Assembly: GCA_003023695.1 (NCBI GenBank)
Contig: PXYW01000017.1
Location: forward strand, 61,262 to 123,034
Direction: 5' to 3'
Source: Sulfobacillus benefaciens
Lineage (GTDB): Bacteria > Bacillota > Sulfobacillia > Sulfobacillales > Sulfobacillaceae
DNA length: 61,773 nt
Both the position numbers and the translations under genes were made by a program. Positions 26,124-34,979 of the stretch are shown one piece after another. The stretch's first letter is position 1. Each line of letters starts with the position of its first letter. The notes below the pieces were generated by a model. The model searched no databases. It was not told where the DNA came from and saw nothing but the letters and a program-made list of their open reading frames with translations.

Positions 26124-27775
26124 TAACTCACAGAATCCTCAGCCGCCAGAAATTTTGGCTTATTCTGGCGAAATCCCCATGTCCAAGCCATCCCGTTAAC
26201 CAAAAGCAAAAGGGTCAAATAAAGATACAGGCCCATCGGCAAGAGGGTAAACATAAAATGCAGTCCAGCCAACACCCCTAACATTAAGAGCAATAGCCAA
26301 ATGACCCAACGCTTTCTTTGCTGCGCCATTTGAAATGGTTCCGAAAAAGGCAATCCCAGTCCAAGCCATCTAAAGGACAGCACGGCGTAAATCAGCAGAG
26401 CGAATAGCGCCGCCAGCAAATCCAGAATGACCCCGGTCCCGAACAACAGGACAAAGATAACGCTTTCAATTGCAAAGATGGGGAGAAACAGCCGTACCAG
26501 CACTGCTTTAACCGTCCCTCTATAGATATTTTCCCGATGTTGAATTGGGGCCGCTTGATAAATCCAAGCCGCCTTAAATTGAGAAGAATAACGCAGCATC
26601 ATCATGACGGTGGGAATCATAAAGCCCATCATGTAAATGGCAAGATACCAATGACCTGAATTGAGTTGATGACTTTGGTGAGACCATGCCGGATTGAACA
26701 TCACTAAAAGCGGCAACGCAATGGCAAATCCCAAAGAAGGATAGACCTTCAGTTTAAAATCGCGTTCCCGTGCCATCATTAATCCCGCAAATTCGAAAAA
26801 AGAACGCTCTTCCGGATTTCGGCAAAACATCCGGGCTAGTCGACGCCCACCGCGATTTTGCGGCTTGGACGCCCCTTTACCCATAGCCAGCCTTTGCAAC
26901 CGAGACTCAAACAATGGCATGGCCCATACATAACCCACAAACAGGATCACCGGAACCACCACGGCCATGAGCGCAAGCCCTAATATTGGGCCCTCTGGGT
27001 TATGCCCAAATCCCCAGGCAAACACCGACCCAAACCACACTGGCGGCAATACCGCCTGCCACCAGGCAGCATGAAACACGACCCGTAGTTTCAACACCTC
27101 AAATATTCGCCCCATCAACTGATAGGCCAAAAGAATAGCAATAGAGAGACCGATTTGCACGTAGTTGATCAGATCTTTCAAACGTTCTCCATCAAAAAAG
27201 TTCAAGAACAATAAGTACAGCAGAGCAGTTAAGGCGATAATCAACAAGTCCATCAACCCTAAACCTAATAGAAATGCCATTCCAAACCAGAGTCCACGGA
27301 CTACAAAACTGGCAACCAAAGAGGGCCCCGCTAAGGACATGGTCAACAGGATTAAATACATCGTGATGTGGATAGCCCGAGCTAATCCCACCGTACGACG
27401 GTCTATTGGTTTGGTCAGCAAAATGACTCGATCCCGAATATCAAGCAAGACTGTCGAAAAGTCGGAGATCATCGAGGTCATCACGAAAAACATCAGCATT
27501 GCAAAAGTCAGGCTCATCTGAAATAAATAATTGTCTCCGGCCACAACCAATGGAATCAAAATCAATCCCATCAAAACATAAAGCCAAAGAGACCGTATAA
27601 ACCCATTCTTGTCTCCTGATTGGCGGGTATTGCGATTGAACACAGTGGGGGTGCGGCGACTATCCATGATCAACTTGACTTGTAAAATTTTTCGCAGTGT
27701 CGGGTAGTCTAATCCTATGATCTCTAATCCCGGACGCAGTCGATCCAACACCCGCAGGGAGATAAAGTCCTTCAT
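26123..27775 (-). CDS. ABC-2 type transporter permease, 550 aa
   Basis: About 12 hydrophobic spans across 550 residues, with a long cytoplasmic stretch near 280-330 (MGKGASKPQNRGGRRLARMF; EERSFFEFAGLMMARERDF). It is encoded three bases after the ATPase gene below and forms a transporter with it. Large two-unit permeases of this form occur in Firmicute ABC exporters of unknown substrate, so export rather than uptake is likely; no binding protein is present. Confidence 0.82.
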   Translation of the reverse strand: MKDFISLRVLDRLRPGLEIIGLDYPTLRKILQVKLIMDSRRTPTVFNRNTRQSGDKNGFIRSLWLYVLMGLILIPLVVAGDNYLFQMSLTFAMLMFFVMTSMISDFSTVLLDIRDRVILLTKPIDRRTVGLARAIHITMYLILLTMSLAGPSLVASFVVRGLWFGMAFLLGLGLMDLLIIALTALLYLLFLNFFDGERLKDLINYVQIGLSIAILLAYQLMGRIFEVLKLRVVFHAAWWQAVLPPVWFGSVFAWGFGHNPEGPILGLALMAVVVPVILFVGYVWAMPLFESRLQRLAMGKGASKPQNRGGRRLARMFCRNPEERSFFEFAGLMMARERDFKLKVYPSLGFAIALPLLVMFNPAWSHQSHQLNSGHWYLAIYMMGFMIPTVMMMLRYSSQFKAAWIYQAAPIQHRENIYRGTVKAVLVRLFLPIFAIESVIFVLLFGTGVILDLLAALFALLIYAVLSFRWLGLGLPFSEPFQMAQQRKRWVIWLLLLMLGVLAGLHFMFTLLPMGLYLYLTLLLLVNGMAWTWGFRQNKPKFLAAEDSVS

Positions 27776-27778
27776 GGG

Positions 27779-28567
27779 TCAATCTCCTTGAATGATAGCC
27801 AAACATTTCTCGGCAATTTCTTGATGTTCCAAAAATCCAGTAATATGACCGAAAATTTCTTCCAAAGACTTTTCCTGAGCCAAGTTTTTAAGTTCGTCAA
27901 AAGTACCATCAGCCACAATAGTGCCATCATTCAGCAGCACGATGCGGTTGCTTATTTTTTCTACCACATCCATCAGATGTGAAGAGTAAAATATCGTTTT
28001 GCCGTGTTGAGCCAACTGAGCCAATAAGTCTTTGACCACCATAACACTATTGGCATCTAACCCACTGAGCGGCTCATCTAAGAACAGGATATCCGGATTA
28101 TGCAAAACGCTGGCAATCAGCAGCACCTTTTGCCGCATTCCCTTGGAATATGAAGCAATGCGTGCATAGTACGCATCCTTCAACCCTAAAAGGGTAGCAA
28201 GCGCCAACGCCTTATCCTGAACCCGCTGTTCTGAAATCCCGTAAAGACTTCCGACAAACCCCAAATACTCCTCAGCCGTCAGAGATTCGTAAACTTCCGC
28301 TGTTTCTGGAACGTATCCGATGCGTCGTTTATATCCTCCATCCCCGTCAGCGATGTTCTGACCGAAGATGTGAATCGTTCCAGAATATCCCGCCACAAGT
28401 CCCAACATGGCCTTGATGGTGGTGCTCTTTCCTGCGCCATTGGGTCCGATGTACCCGATAACTTGGCCCTTTGCCACATCCAAATTAATGCCCTTTAGTA
28501 CCCTTTGTGTCCCATATGCCATCTTCAAATCCCGAATCGCAATAACTAAGGAATTATTCGTATTCAT
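27779..28567 (-). CDS. ABC transporter ATP-binding protein (exporter type)
   Basis: 262 residues. Walker A is GPNGAGKSTTIKAM (about 38-51), the Q-loop region is YVPETAEVYESLTAEEYLGF, the signature is YSKGMRQKVLL, Walker B is ILFLDEPLSGLD, and the H-loop is FYSSHLMDVVEKI. The ABC-2 exporter type pairs with the adjacent permease. The 336-base gap upstream, before the dienoyl-CoA reductase gene, holds no recognisable gene; both divergent promoters must lie there. Confidence 0.92.
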   Translation of the reverse strand: MNTNNSLVIAIRDLKMAYGTQRVLKGINLDVAKGQVIGYIGPNGAGKSTTIKAMLGLVAGYSGTIHIFGQNIADGDGGYKRRIGYVPETAEVYESLTAEEYLGFVGSLYGISEQRVQDKALALATLLGLKDAYYARIASYSKGMRQKVLLIASVLHNPDILFLDEPLSGLDANSVMVVKDLLAQLAQHGKTIFYSSHLMDVVEKISNRIVLLNDGTIVADGTFDELKNLAQEKSLEEIFGHITGFLEHQEIAEKCLAIIQGD

Positions 28568-28903
28568 CTTTAGGTGCTAAGAAGTCCAGATTTTCTGCGT
28601 CCACAAGAAACCGCAGCCGTCTTCCGCATCCTCCTCTTCATTCGACTTGACCAAAACACCTGGGATTGTATCACCTACACGATATCTTCGTCATGAAAGT
28701 AGGCGATGCCAATGGTTTGGTCTCGAAATACGCCGATGCATCAATCATCGGGACCAGATATAATACAAAGAGACTCGGTGGGAGCTCATGTCTAAATTTT
28801 ACTAACATTATCCAGTAATCGGTATACCATACATACCAGTTTCTTCGCCTGAATTATAGAAATATCCCACCCCGTCCACATATCACTTTAGAGGAGAATG
28901 GTT

Positions 28904-29758
28904 ATGTTTCAACAAGATTTGTTGAAAGGCAAAGTCATACTAATCACCGGGGGCGGTACCGGTTTGGGTAAAGCGATGGCAGGCCGCTTTGGCCAGCTAG
29001 GTGCGGACTTGGCTATCATTGGACGGCGAACCGACGTACTAAAGAACACCGCAGAGGAACTAGAAGCGGCGGGTGCCCAAGTAATATTTCGTTCCTGCGA
29101 CATTCGCGATCCTGAACAAGTAGCGGCCGCAATGGACCAAGTCTATGGGCATTACGGTCATATGGATGTGCTGATCAATAATGCAGCGGGGAATTTTATC
29201 AGCCCCACTGAACGCCTCTCCCATCGCGCGGTCGATGCCGTAATCAACATTGTGCTGCATGGCTCAATGTATTGCACCCTGGAAGCAGGCAAACGGTGGA
29301 TTGAAGCAGGTACAGGGGGTACTGTGCTCAACATCGTCGCCTCGTATGCCTGGACTGGATCTGGTTACGTTGTCCCTTCAGCAGTAGCCAAAGCCGGGGT
29401 ATTGGCAATGACCCGATCCCTCGCGGTAGAGTGGGCCAAATACCACATACGCCAAGTTGCAATTGCTCCCGGGCCTTTCCCCACAGAGGGTGCATGGTCT
29501 CGACTAGTTCCTACTCCAGAACTCGCTGCAAGCTTCGAAGGACGAGTACCTTTAGGCCGCACCGGAGATCCATCCGAGTTAGCCAACCTAGCCGCTTACC
29601 TTATTTCAGATTACGCCTCATTTATCACCGGCGAAGTTGTCACCATTGACGGTGGCGAGTGGCTTAACGGTGCAGGTGAGTTCAACGGCTTGGCAAAGTT
29701 AACCGCAGAAGATTGGGACCATATCAGCGCCATGATTCCCCGAACGAAAAAGTCTTAA
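28904..29758 (+). CDS. 2,4-dienoyl-CoA reductase, SDR type (DECR1-like)
   Basis: NADPH-dependent reductase for beta-oxidation of polyunsaturated acyl-CoAs. TGGGTGLGKAMAGRF is the nucleotide site (about 15-29) and NNAAGNF is present. The stretch TGSGYVVPSAVAKAGVLAM closely follows mammalian mitochondrial DECR1, in which Tyr and Lys of the usual SDR YxxxK are rearranged. The C-terminal SDYASFITGEVVTIDGGEW and GEFNGLAKLTAEDWD also match DECR1. GAGGAG fits the ATG at 28904 better than that at 28898. Single-gene transcript with a hairpin after it. Confidence 0.9.
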   Translation: MFQQDLLKGKVILITGGGTGLGKAMAGRFGQLGADLAIIGRRTDVLKNTAEELEAAGAQVIFRSCDIRDPEQVAAAMDQVYGHYGHMDVLINNAAGNFISPTERLSHRAVDAVINIVLHGSMYCTLEAGKRWIEAGTGGTVLNIVASYAWTGSGYVVPSAVAKAGVLAMTRSLAVEWAKYHIRQVAIAPGPFPTEGAWSRLVPTPELAASFEGRVPLGRTGDPSELANLAAYLISDYASFITGEVVTIDGGEWLNGAGEFNGLAKLTAEDWDHISAMIPRTKKS

Positions 29759-29768
29759 CGGAAATAAG

Positions 29769-29791
29769 GAGGCCCGCTTTGGCTGGGCCTC
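29769..29791. terminator. weak hairpin between convergent genes
   Basis: GAGGCCC and GGGCCTC arms with a nine-base loop. There is no T-run on the plus side; the minus side reads CTTATTTCC after the stem. Confidence 0.4.
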
Positions 29792-30658
29792 TCAAGTAGG
29801 GAACCTATCGTTTTCTTGGGCCAGTGCATCGGCTACTGCCGACATGTCCAAACCAGCCATTGATGTATGGGATGCCTCACGATAGACCTCACGCAGGGCG
29901 TCGGTACCTTTAATCACCGCACCTAAACTTTTTCCCCAATCGGCCGCCAAATTGAGATCTTTGCTGAGCATTTCAATCGGAAATTCAGGTTCATATTGTT
30001 GTTGCGCCCAACGGTCAAATTTGGCTTGCAATACCGCTGCCGCTAAAGAGGAAGACGCCAATAGTGTTAATACCCGCTCGCGGGGCAGGCCTGCCTTATC
30101 AGTCAGTTGCAAAGCCTCCGCGACACCGTCAATGTAAAATGCCAGCAGTGTATTAAAGGCCAGTTTCAAGGCTAATGCTTGCTCTGGATCCCCAATCTGT
30201 GCCACTTTTCCAAACCTGGACAGCACCGGATTTACTTTGGCAATCACATCTGGATCACCTCCTGCTAAGATTAACAAGTTTCCGGTTTCTGCAGGACGAA
30301 GGCTTCCGGAGACAGGCGCGGCGATAAACGAAGATTTTCGCCACCGGGCAATCTCTAGGTAGCGTCTAGTGCTAGATGGATTCCCGGTGGTCATATCTAT
30401 CCATACCGAACCGGGGGCCAAAGACTCGAAAAAGCCACGGGTGCCCAGTTCTTCTACAGCCACATCGTCGCGCAACATGGTAATCACCAGATCACTGTGG
30501 GCGGTTGCTGCATTCAAGTCCGCCGCCACCGAATATCCCTCCATCGTGAACGATTGCAAAATTTCTGGGCTGCGATTCCATACCGTAAGGTCTTGGGGTC
30601 CAAGCCGACGCGCCATGCGCCGACCCATTTGACCCAAACCAACAAACAAAATGCGCAT
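29792..30658 (-). CDS. NAD(P)-dependent beta-hydroxyacid dehydrogenase (3-HIBADH family)
   Basis: 288 residues. Nucleotide motif FVGLGQMGRRMARRL at the start, the substrate motif AAPVSGSLRPAETGNL (about 112-127), and the catalytic Lys region LALKLAFNTLLAFYIDG (about 160-176). The family includes 3-hydroxyisobutyrate, tartronate-semialdehyde and glyoxylate reductases, plus imine reductases; the exact substrate is not determined. It is convergent with the dienoyl-CoA reductase gene. Confidence 0.87.
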   Translation of the reverse strand: MRILFVGLGQMGRRMARRLGPQDLTVWNRSPEILQSFTMEGYSVAADLNAATAHSDLVITMLRDDVAVEELGTRGFFESLAPGSVWIDMTTGNPSSTRRYLEIARWRKSSFIAAPVSGSLRPAETGNLLILAGGDPDVIAKVNPVLSRFGKVAQIGDPEQALALKLAFNTLLAFYIDGVAEALQLTDKAGLPRERVLTLLASSSLAAAVLQAKFDRWAQQQYEPEFPIEMLSKDLNLAADWGKSLGAVIKGTDALREVYREASHTSMAGLDMSAVADALAQENDRFPT

Positions 30659-30897
30659 AAGAAGCCTCTCCTTTTGAGCTTTTTGCGTTGTGCTAGAGAT
30701 CGCATGGTGATTGGGATTGAAGCGTGGACTGAAAAAACTTTACCCCAATTTTGCACGGAATCCTGCGCCGTGCGAGAGGCTGTTTGGCTTCGATGGTCGC
30801 ATTTGACCCCCGCGAGATGGATCGGGAATCCAACAGACTGGCCTGCTCTGGTAAAATTGAGGCAACAACCCCATCAATTTCGAAGGAGCGAGCCCGC

Positions 30898-31088
30898 ATG
30901 GCGATTATACCACAGATGCCGTTGTTTTCCTGGGAATCGGGTCAACGGCTGGGTGATTTGAGCGCCTACAGTGGGTGCTCGACCCCCTTCCCGATGAACC
31001 GTTGATGCGCCTCCTAGACAACGCCCGCGAACGAGGGCGCAATGATTAGCCCGTGCACGCGATGTGGAACTCCATACTCGCCGAGTGG
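30898..31088 (+). pseudogene. decayed transposase, N-terminal fragment
   Basis: An ATG after GAAGGAG opens MAIIPQMPLFSWESGQRLGD, then one missing G shifts the frame. The other frame continues RLQWVLDPLPDEPLMRLLDN, then ARERGRND, a TAG where Tyr is expected, and PVHAMWNSILAEW. This pattern (LPDEPLM...GRNDYPVRAVWNS) is the N-terminus of a DDE transposase common in Firmicutes. The rest is missing. A GCACGG/CCGTGC hairpin about 140 bases upstream may be an element end. The following 31089-31472 stretch shows no gene apart from a hairpin. Confidence 0.65.
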
Positions 31089-31333
31089 TCTTTCACTGTT
31101 AAGCCCCTTATCACCCATGGACAATACGAATTCACGACTGGCCTGGGCTATGGTCTCGTGTGACGCTGGCACGCCACCGTCAGCGCAAACCGCTGCCGTA
31201 ATTCTGCGGGGTTCACAAATGCCGTGTTATCCGGCGACGCAGAAAACGCCACATCAGATACAGGCTTAGCCCACTGGGAATGGTTAGCGTGATCTGAAAA
31301 TGTGCATGGCCACCCCCCCATGGCGCCGAAAAG

Positions 31334-31358
31334 CACCGCCATCCCATGCGGTGTTTTT
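31334..31358 (+). terminator. orphan intrinsic terminator in the degraded region
   Basis: CACCGC and GCGGTG arms, eight-base loop, then TTTTT. It may be left from the decayed element or serve the small membrane protein gene from the other side. Confidence 0.5.
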
Positions 31359-31472
31359 CGGAGCTAACCTGCTCCCGGGCCGACGAGCGTGTTGACAGGC
31401 ACTCACGGCGGTGTGTTCTCCGACATGCGAACTCGGTCTGTCAGTGGCTGTCCCATGGGCCACCCATTGTTC

Positions 31473-31802
31473 TCAAATCTTGATGTTCTGCGTCATAGCT
31501 GCCAAGAAAAAGATCGCTATCCAAATGAGGTAATGCGATGCGTGGTTCTTACCAAAGACGAGGCGGCCATTCAGTATCCGGGTGACCACCGCTAACAGGG
31601 AGGCGACAAAAAACCATCGCAGAGAAATCGGGTGCATTAGGTTGATTATGCCTAAGGCCAAGATCCCTCCATGCACGGCCAAGAACGCCAGCAAGACCAG
31701 GGTTTTCTTTGAAGACGATGGTGGGGCGTCTTGCCACATCATGACGATTCCTGCCATAATGCTGATGAGACTGTAGAGAGTCCATATTACGCCGCTAATC
31801 AT
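31473..31802 (-). CDS. small membrane protein cotranscribed with MerR gene
   Basis: 109 residues with about four hydrophobic spans (VIWTLYSLISIMAGIVMMW; TLVLLAFLAVHGGILALGII; WFFVASLLAVVTRIL; YLIWIAIFFLAAM). No family recognised. It overlaps the MerR-type regulator by eight bases and is downstream of it, so it is the likely regulated target, perhaps an efflux or resistance factor. Confidence 0.7.
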   Translation of the reverse strand: MISGVIWTLYSLISIMAGIVMMWQDAPPSSSKKTLVLLAFLAVHGGILALGIINLMHPISLRWFFVASLLAVVTRILNGRLVFGKNHASHYLIWIAIFFLAAMTQNIKI

Positions 31803-32157
31803 CGCCGCGTCGCTCCAATGCCGCTAATATGCTCTCAACGGCTTCAATTTTTTGGTTCAGCCGTTGACGCTTAGCGACGAGTTCATCAGATAAAGTGCGC
31901 AGCCTTTGCGAGATGGTCTCGATCAGTTCAGGAGCACCGCAACCATGTTGTTCTTTAAGGATAAAAATTTTCCGGATTTCCGGAAGCGTCAATCCTAAAT
32001 CTTGCAACTCCTTAATCGCATAGAAATCGCTCATATCCTTCTCGCCAAACGTGTACCGCAAACCGTTTTTGTCGGGACACAAAAGTCCTAAAGACATGTA
32101 GTGCCTCACGGCATCGGACGTCGCACCAATAGTTAGGCAAAACTCTCCCATTTGCAT
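31795..32157 (-). CDS. MerR-family transcriptional regulator
   Basis: 120 residues: a winged helix (about 8-45: TIGATSDAVRHYMSLGLLCP, YTFGEKDMSDF) and then a coiled dimer helix (about 85-115). The effector part is short, with one Cys in EQHGCGAPELI, so a metal or redox ligand is possible but not shown. A MerR-style promoter with a palindromic spacer lies directly upstream, indicating self-regulation of this gene and the membrane protein. Confidence 0.88.
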   Translation of the reverse strand: MQMGEFCLTIGATSDAVRHYMSLGLLCPDKNGLRYTFGEKDMSDFYAIKELQDLGLTLPEIRKIFILKEQHGCGAPELIETISQRLRTLSDELVAKRQRLNQKIEAVESILAALERRGDD

Positions 32158-32176
32158 AGCAATACCTCCTCCTCAC

Positions 32177-32207
32177 ATGACAAATCATGGGGTGTACCCC
32201 ATGTCAA
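32177..32207 (-). promoter_or_regulatory. MerR-type promoter with palindromic operator in a 19-bp spacer
   Basis: On the minus strand: TTGACA at -35, a 19-base spacer and TGTCAT at -10, upstream of the MerR gene. The spacer contains CATGGGGTACACCCCATG, a perfect dyad of two 8-base arms around two bases. Long spacers carrying the dyad are the hallmark of MerR-activated promoters. The other part of the 32158-32475 gap shows nothing else recognisable. Confidence 0.75.
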
Positions 32208-32475
32208 GAGGGTGCTCTCGATAATCTTCCAGCACGTTTTACACTATGGTATTTTGAGCAGCGTTTGCCAAGGGAAAAAGCGCGTGCAAAAAAACGGCCA
32301 TAAATCCTATTATCCAGACGGATAATTATTGCCAGTCCGGGCAGGGCAGGGAAACACGATAACGTTTCTATTGCAGATATCGATCTCTCATAACTTTTGG
32401 TCTATGGTTTCTATTTTACCCGCTAGCTATTAAGATGGTGGGAAGAGTCCCGATGCCATTTAGCAGGAGGTTAGG

Positions 32476-33825
32476 GTGAAAACACAATACTTAGGCGTTT
32501 TTTGGCGTATATTGCTCGCCCTATACATTGGCACCTCGCTATATGAGGGATACCTTACCATTCCAGGACTGGGACCCCATTCGGTGTTCAGTTTAATTCA
32601 AAGAATTTTAGTGTTTACGCTGCCTTTCGTCGTCCTCTACTTGGTCATCCGCGGTGATCGTCGTCTTATCGTGCCACTGGTGAGTCTTACCCTTTGGCTT
32701 TTATTGGTGGGCGTCACATTTATCGCAGATAGTCCCCACACCTATTATTACTTTTATTACGTTTGGTCCCAAGTAGGGGGCTATTTGCTGGTGCTAAGCT
32801 TTTGGTACCTAGCCCTGTATCCCGACTGGCTGCGATGGACTTTACGATTAGCGATTCCAGTCTACTTTTCTGCCACCATGGTGCTAAGTTTATGGGAAAT
32901 CAAGACTGCCCACCATCTATCACAGTCGCGGGAAAATGGATTGCACCCCACGCATATTCCCACGGCATTCTACTTCGATCCCAACAATCTTGGAACAGCT
33001 TTAGCCCTCATGCTGCCATTTATCGTATTTCTCGGCATCCTATGGCGAAGGCGCTGGGTTTATTGGTTGTCGGGGGTCTTGACCTTCATCGGTCTGTTTG
33101 TGCTTTACAAAACTGGCAGCAGGGGTGGGGAATTAGCGCTGGTACTCGACATGGCCGCCCTCCCATTGGTTCTTCGCGGGCGAAGCCGCACTATTGCTGT
33201 AGGCATTTTAGGCCTTGCGGTAATCGTTATGGCGGCAGCCATTGTCAGCCTGCAGACCTTGCCCAACAGTGCGCATTTGCCGTTTGCCCTGGTAAAGCTC
33301 AAACACATGGCGGATTTGCTAAACTTCTCGCCGCACAAAGTGACCGCCCATAGAGGCCCGGGCTCGGTAATGATTCGGTTAGCCCTTCTTAAAAGCGGCC
33401 TTCACGCCTTGGCGCTACATCCACTGGGCTTGGGTCCCCGCGGCGCTGAGCGATATTACTCCTATTGGCTTCACCACCCGAGCCCTTATAACACCTACGG
33501 CGTCATCGACGCCCACAATATGTGGCTCGAAAACGCCATAGATTTTGGCTGGGCTGGATTAGCCCTGTATGCTGTGTTTTATTTTTGGGTACTCATAGGC
33601 CTGTTTCGCCGTGTCAATCATCCAGACCCCGTGATTCGATTTGTAACCACAGCCGGAGTACCTGCCCTCTTTGGATTTATTCTGGGATCGCTGTCTCCTT
33701 CCAGTGTCATGATTGGCTTTAACGTGATGTGGGTCGTCTATGGCATGGGCGTGTCTGCCATCAGCCTATCGCAGATGCGCCAGCATTCCGATCGGATCCA
33801 AGAGCAGCGCTTTGATCGCGCCTAG
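32476..33825 (+). CDS. O-antigen ligase-like polysaccharide membrane protein
   Basis: 449 residues with about 11-12 membrane spans. The GSRGGELALVLDMAALP stretch after helix 6 or so and the long outside loop (about 270-340) are typical of the Wzy/O-antigen ligase (RfaL) group, which transfers or polymerises envelope glycans. GTG start after AGGAGG. The last 60 bases overlap the 3' end of the convergent acyltransferase E2 gene. No other polysaccharide gene is adjacent, so the product is unknown. Confidence 0.8.
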   Translation: MKTQYLGVFWRILLALYIGTSLYEGYLTIPGLGPHSVFSLIQRILVFTLPFVVLYLVIRGDRRLIVPLVSLTLWLLLVGVTFIADSPHTYYYFYYVWSQVGGYLLVLSFWYLALYPDWLRWTLRLAIPVYFSATMVLSLWEIKTAHHLSQSRENGLHPTHIPTAFYFDPNNLGTALALMLPFIVFLGILWRRRWVYWLSGVLTFIGLFVLYKTGSRGGELALVLDMAALPLVLRGRSRTIAVGILGLAVIVMAAAIVSLQTLPNSAHLPFALVKLKHMADLLNFSPHKVTAHRGPGSVMIRLALLKSGLHALALHPLGLGPRGAERYYSYWLHHPSPYNTYGVIDAHNMWLENAIDFGWAGLALYAVFYFWVLIGLFRRVNHPDPVIRFVTTAGVPALFGFILGSLSPSSVMIGFNVMWVVYGMGVSAISLSQMRQHSDRIQEQRFDRA

Positions 33826-34971
33826 AAATCGTGATGCCAGCACTCCGTCTGCAATGCGATGATCAAATGTGAGACTGATGTGCAGCATGGGGTGTTCCTC
33901 CCAGCCGTCATGGACCCGCACACCCTCAGTAACCATGGGATACATCCCGATAATCGCCACTTCCGGATAATTAATGATCGGGGTGGCGAAAAGGCCGCCC
34001 AGTGACCCGCCGCCGGTAATAGTAATGGTCGAGCCGGTGAGCTCTTCTGGAACCAGTTTACGTTCTCGAGCCCGGCCCACCAATTCTGACAATTGCCTGG
34101 CAAGATCGAGAATTCCTCTGTCATGCGCATCCCGTAGTACAGGTACCACTAGTCCCTCTGGGGTATCCACAGCAATGCCCGTATGAACGGCGCGATATTG
34201 AAACAATTGATCGTCATCCCATCGCGCATTAAACATCGGGTACTCTTTAAGAGCCACGGCAACGATTTTAGTGAGAATCGGCAAATACGTCAGATTGGCT
34301 AAGCCTTTGGCTACCGCTACCCTCTTCAGATCACTGCGAAACGCCACCAAACGGCTCGCATCCAGTTTTTCGACCACAGTGACATGCGGAATCTTTTGCC
34401 ATGATAACGCCATATGTTCGGCGGTCCGTTTACGAATTCCTTTAAAAACCACAGGAATACGGTCTGGCTCTGACGTGGCGACCGGAGTATTCGCCGCTGG
34501 AGATGCGGTTTCCACAGCCATCGCGCGCCGTACATCCTCGGGCACGATCCGTCCCCGAGGACCAGAGCCAATAATTTTACTGAGATCCAATCCTGCCTCC
34601 CGAGCCAATCGACGCGTAGCAGGCGCTGCCTGTACTCCGTCGGCGGGGCCAGTCCCCCCTACTTTGTCTTCTGGCGCCGTGGAGGCGGTGGGTAGCAGCA
34701 CCTCTTCGGCACGGGCCGTCGGGGGTTTTTCGTTGGGATTGCCAATAATGACTAGCGTAGTGCCCACTGGCACGATTTGCCCTTCTTCTCCAAACCGTGC
34801 CAAAATGACGCCGGCTTTTGGTGCAGGAAGTTCCACAACCGCCTTGTCCGTTTCCACTTCTATCATTGGCTGGTCCAACTGGACCGTATCCCCAACGTTT
34901 ACTAGCCATCGCACAATTTCGCCTTCCGTTGTGCCCTCCCCGACATCGGGCAGTTTAAACTCCAATGCCAT
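33766..34971 (-). CDS. dihydrolipoamide acyltransferase (E2) of a 2-oxoacid dehydrogenase
   Basis: 401 residues: one lipoyl domain (about 1-75) with the lipoylated Lys in EVETDKAVVEL, a flexible linker, a peripheral-subunit-binding domain (about 115-150: ATRRLAREAGLDLSKIIGSG) and the catalytic domain with SLTFDHRIADGV (HxxxD motif) near the end. A single lipoyl domain is typical of Firmicutes. It lies eight bases after the E1beta gene. Its last 60 bases overlap the convergent O-antigen ligase-like gene. No E3 gene is in the window. Confidence 0.93.
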   Translation of the reverse strand: MALEFKLPDVGEGTTEGEIVRWLVNVGDTVQLDQPMIEVETDKAVVELPAPKAGVILARFGEEGQIVPVGTTLVIIGNPNEKPPTARAEEVLLPTASTAPEDKVGGTGPADGVQAAPATRRLAREAGLDLSKIIGSGPRGRIVPEDVRRAMAVETASPAANTPVATSEPDRIPVVFKGIRKRTAEHMALSWQKIPHVTVVEKLDASRLVAFRSDLKRVAVAKGLANLTYLPILTKIVAVALKEYPMFNARWDDDQLFQYRAVHTGIAVDTPEGLVVPVLRDAHDRGILDLARQLSELVGRARERKLVPEELTGSTITITGGGSLGGLFATPIINYPEVAIIGMYPMVTEGVRVHDGWEEHPMLHISLTFDHRIADGVLASRFLGAIKALLLDPIGMLAHLR

Positions 34972-34979
34972 AATTCACC

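Noticed and set aside
32208..32475. Cyclic-di-GMP or other riboswitch before the O-antigen ligase-like gene
   Set aside because: A GGAAACAC-like segment was noticed, but the conserved flanking helices of the known class are not present.
32763..33353. 196-codon frame on the plus strand
   Set aside because: Out-of-frame shadow of the O-antigen ligase-like gene; Arg/His/Cys-rich.
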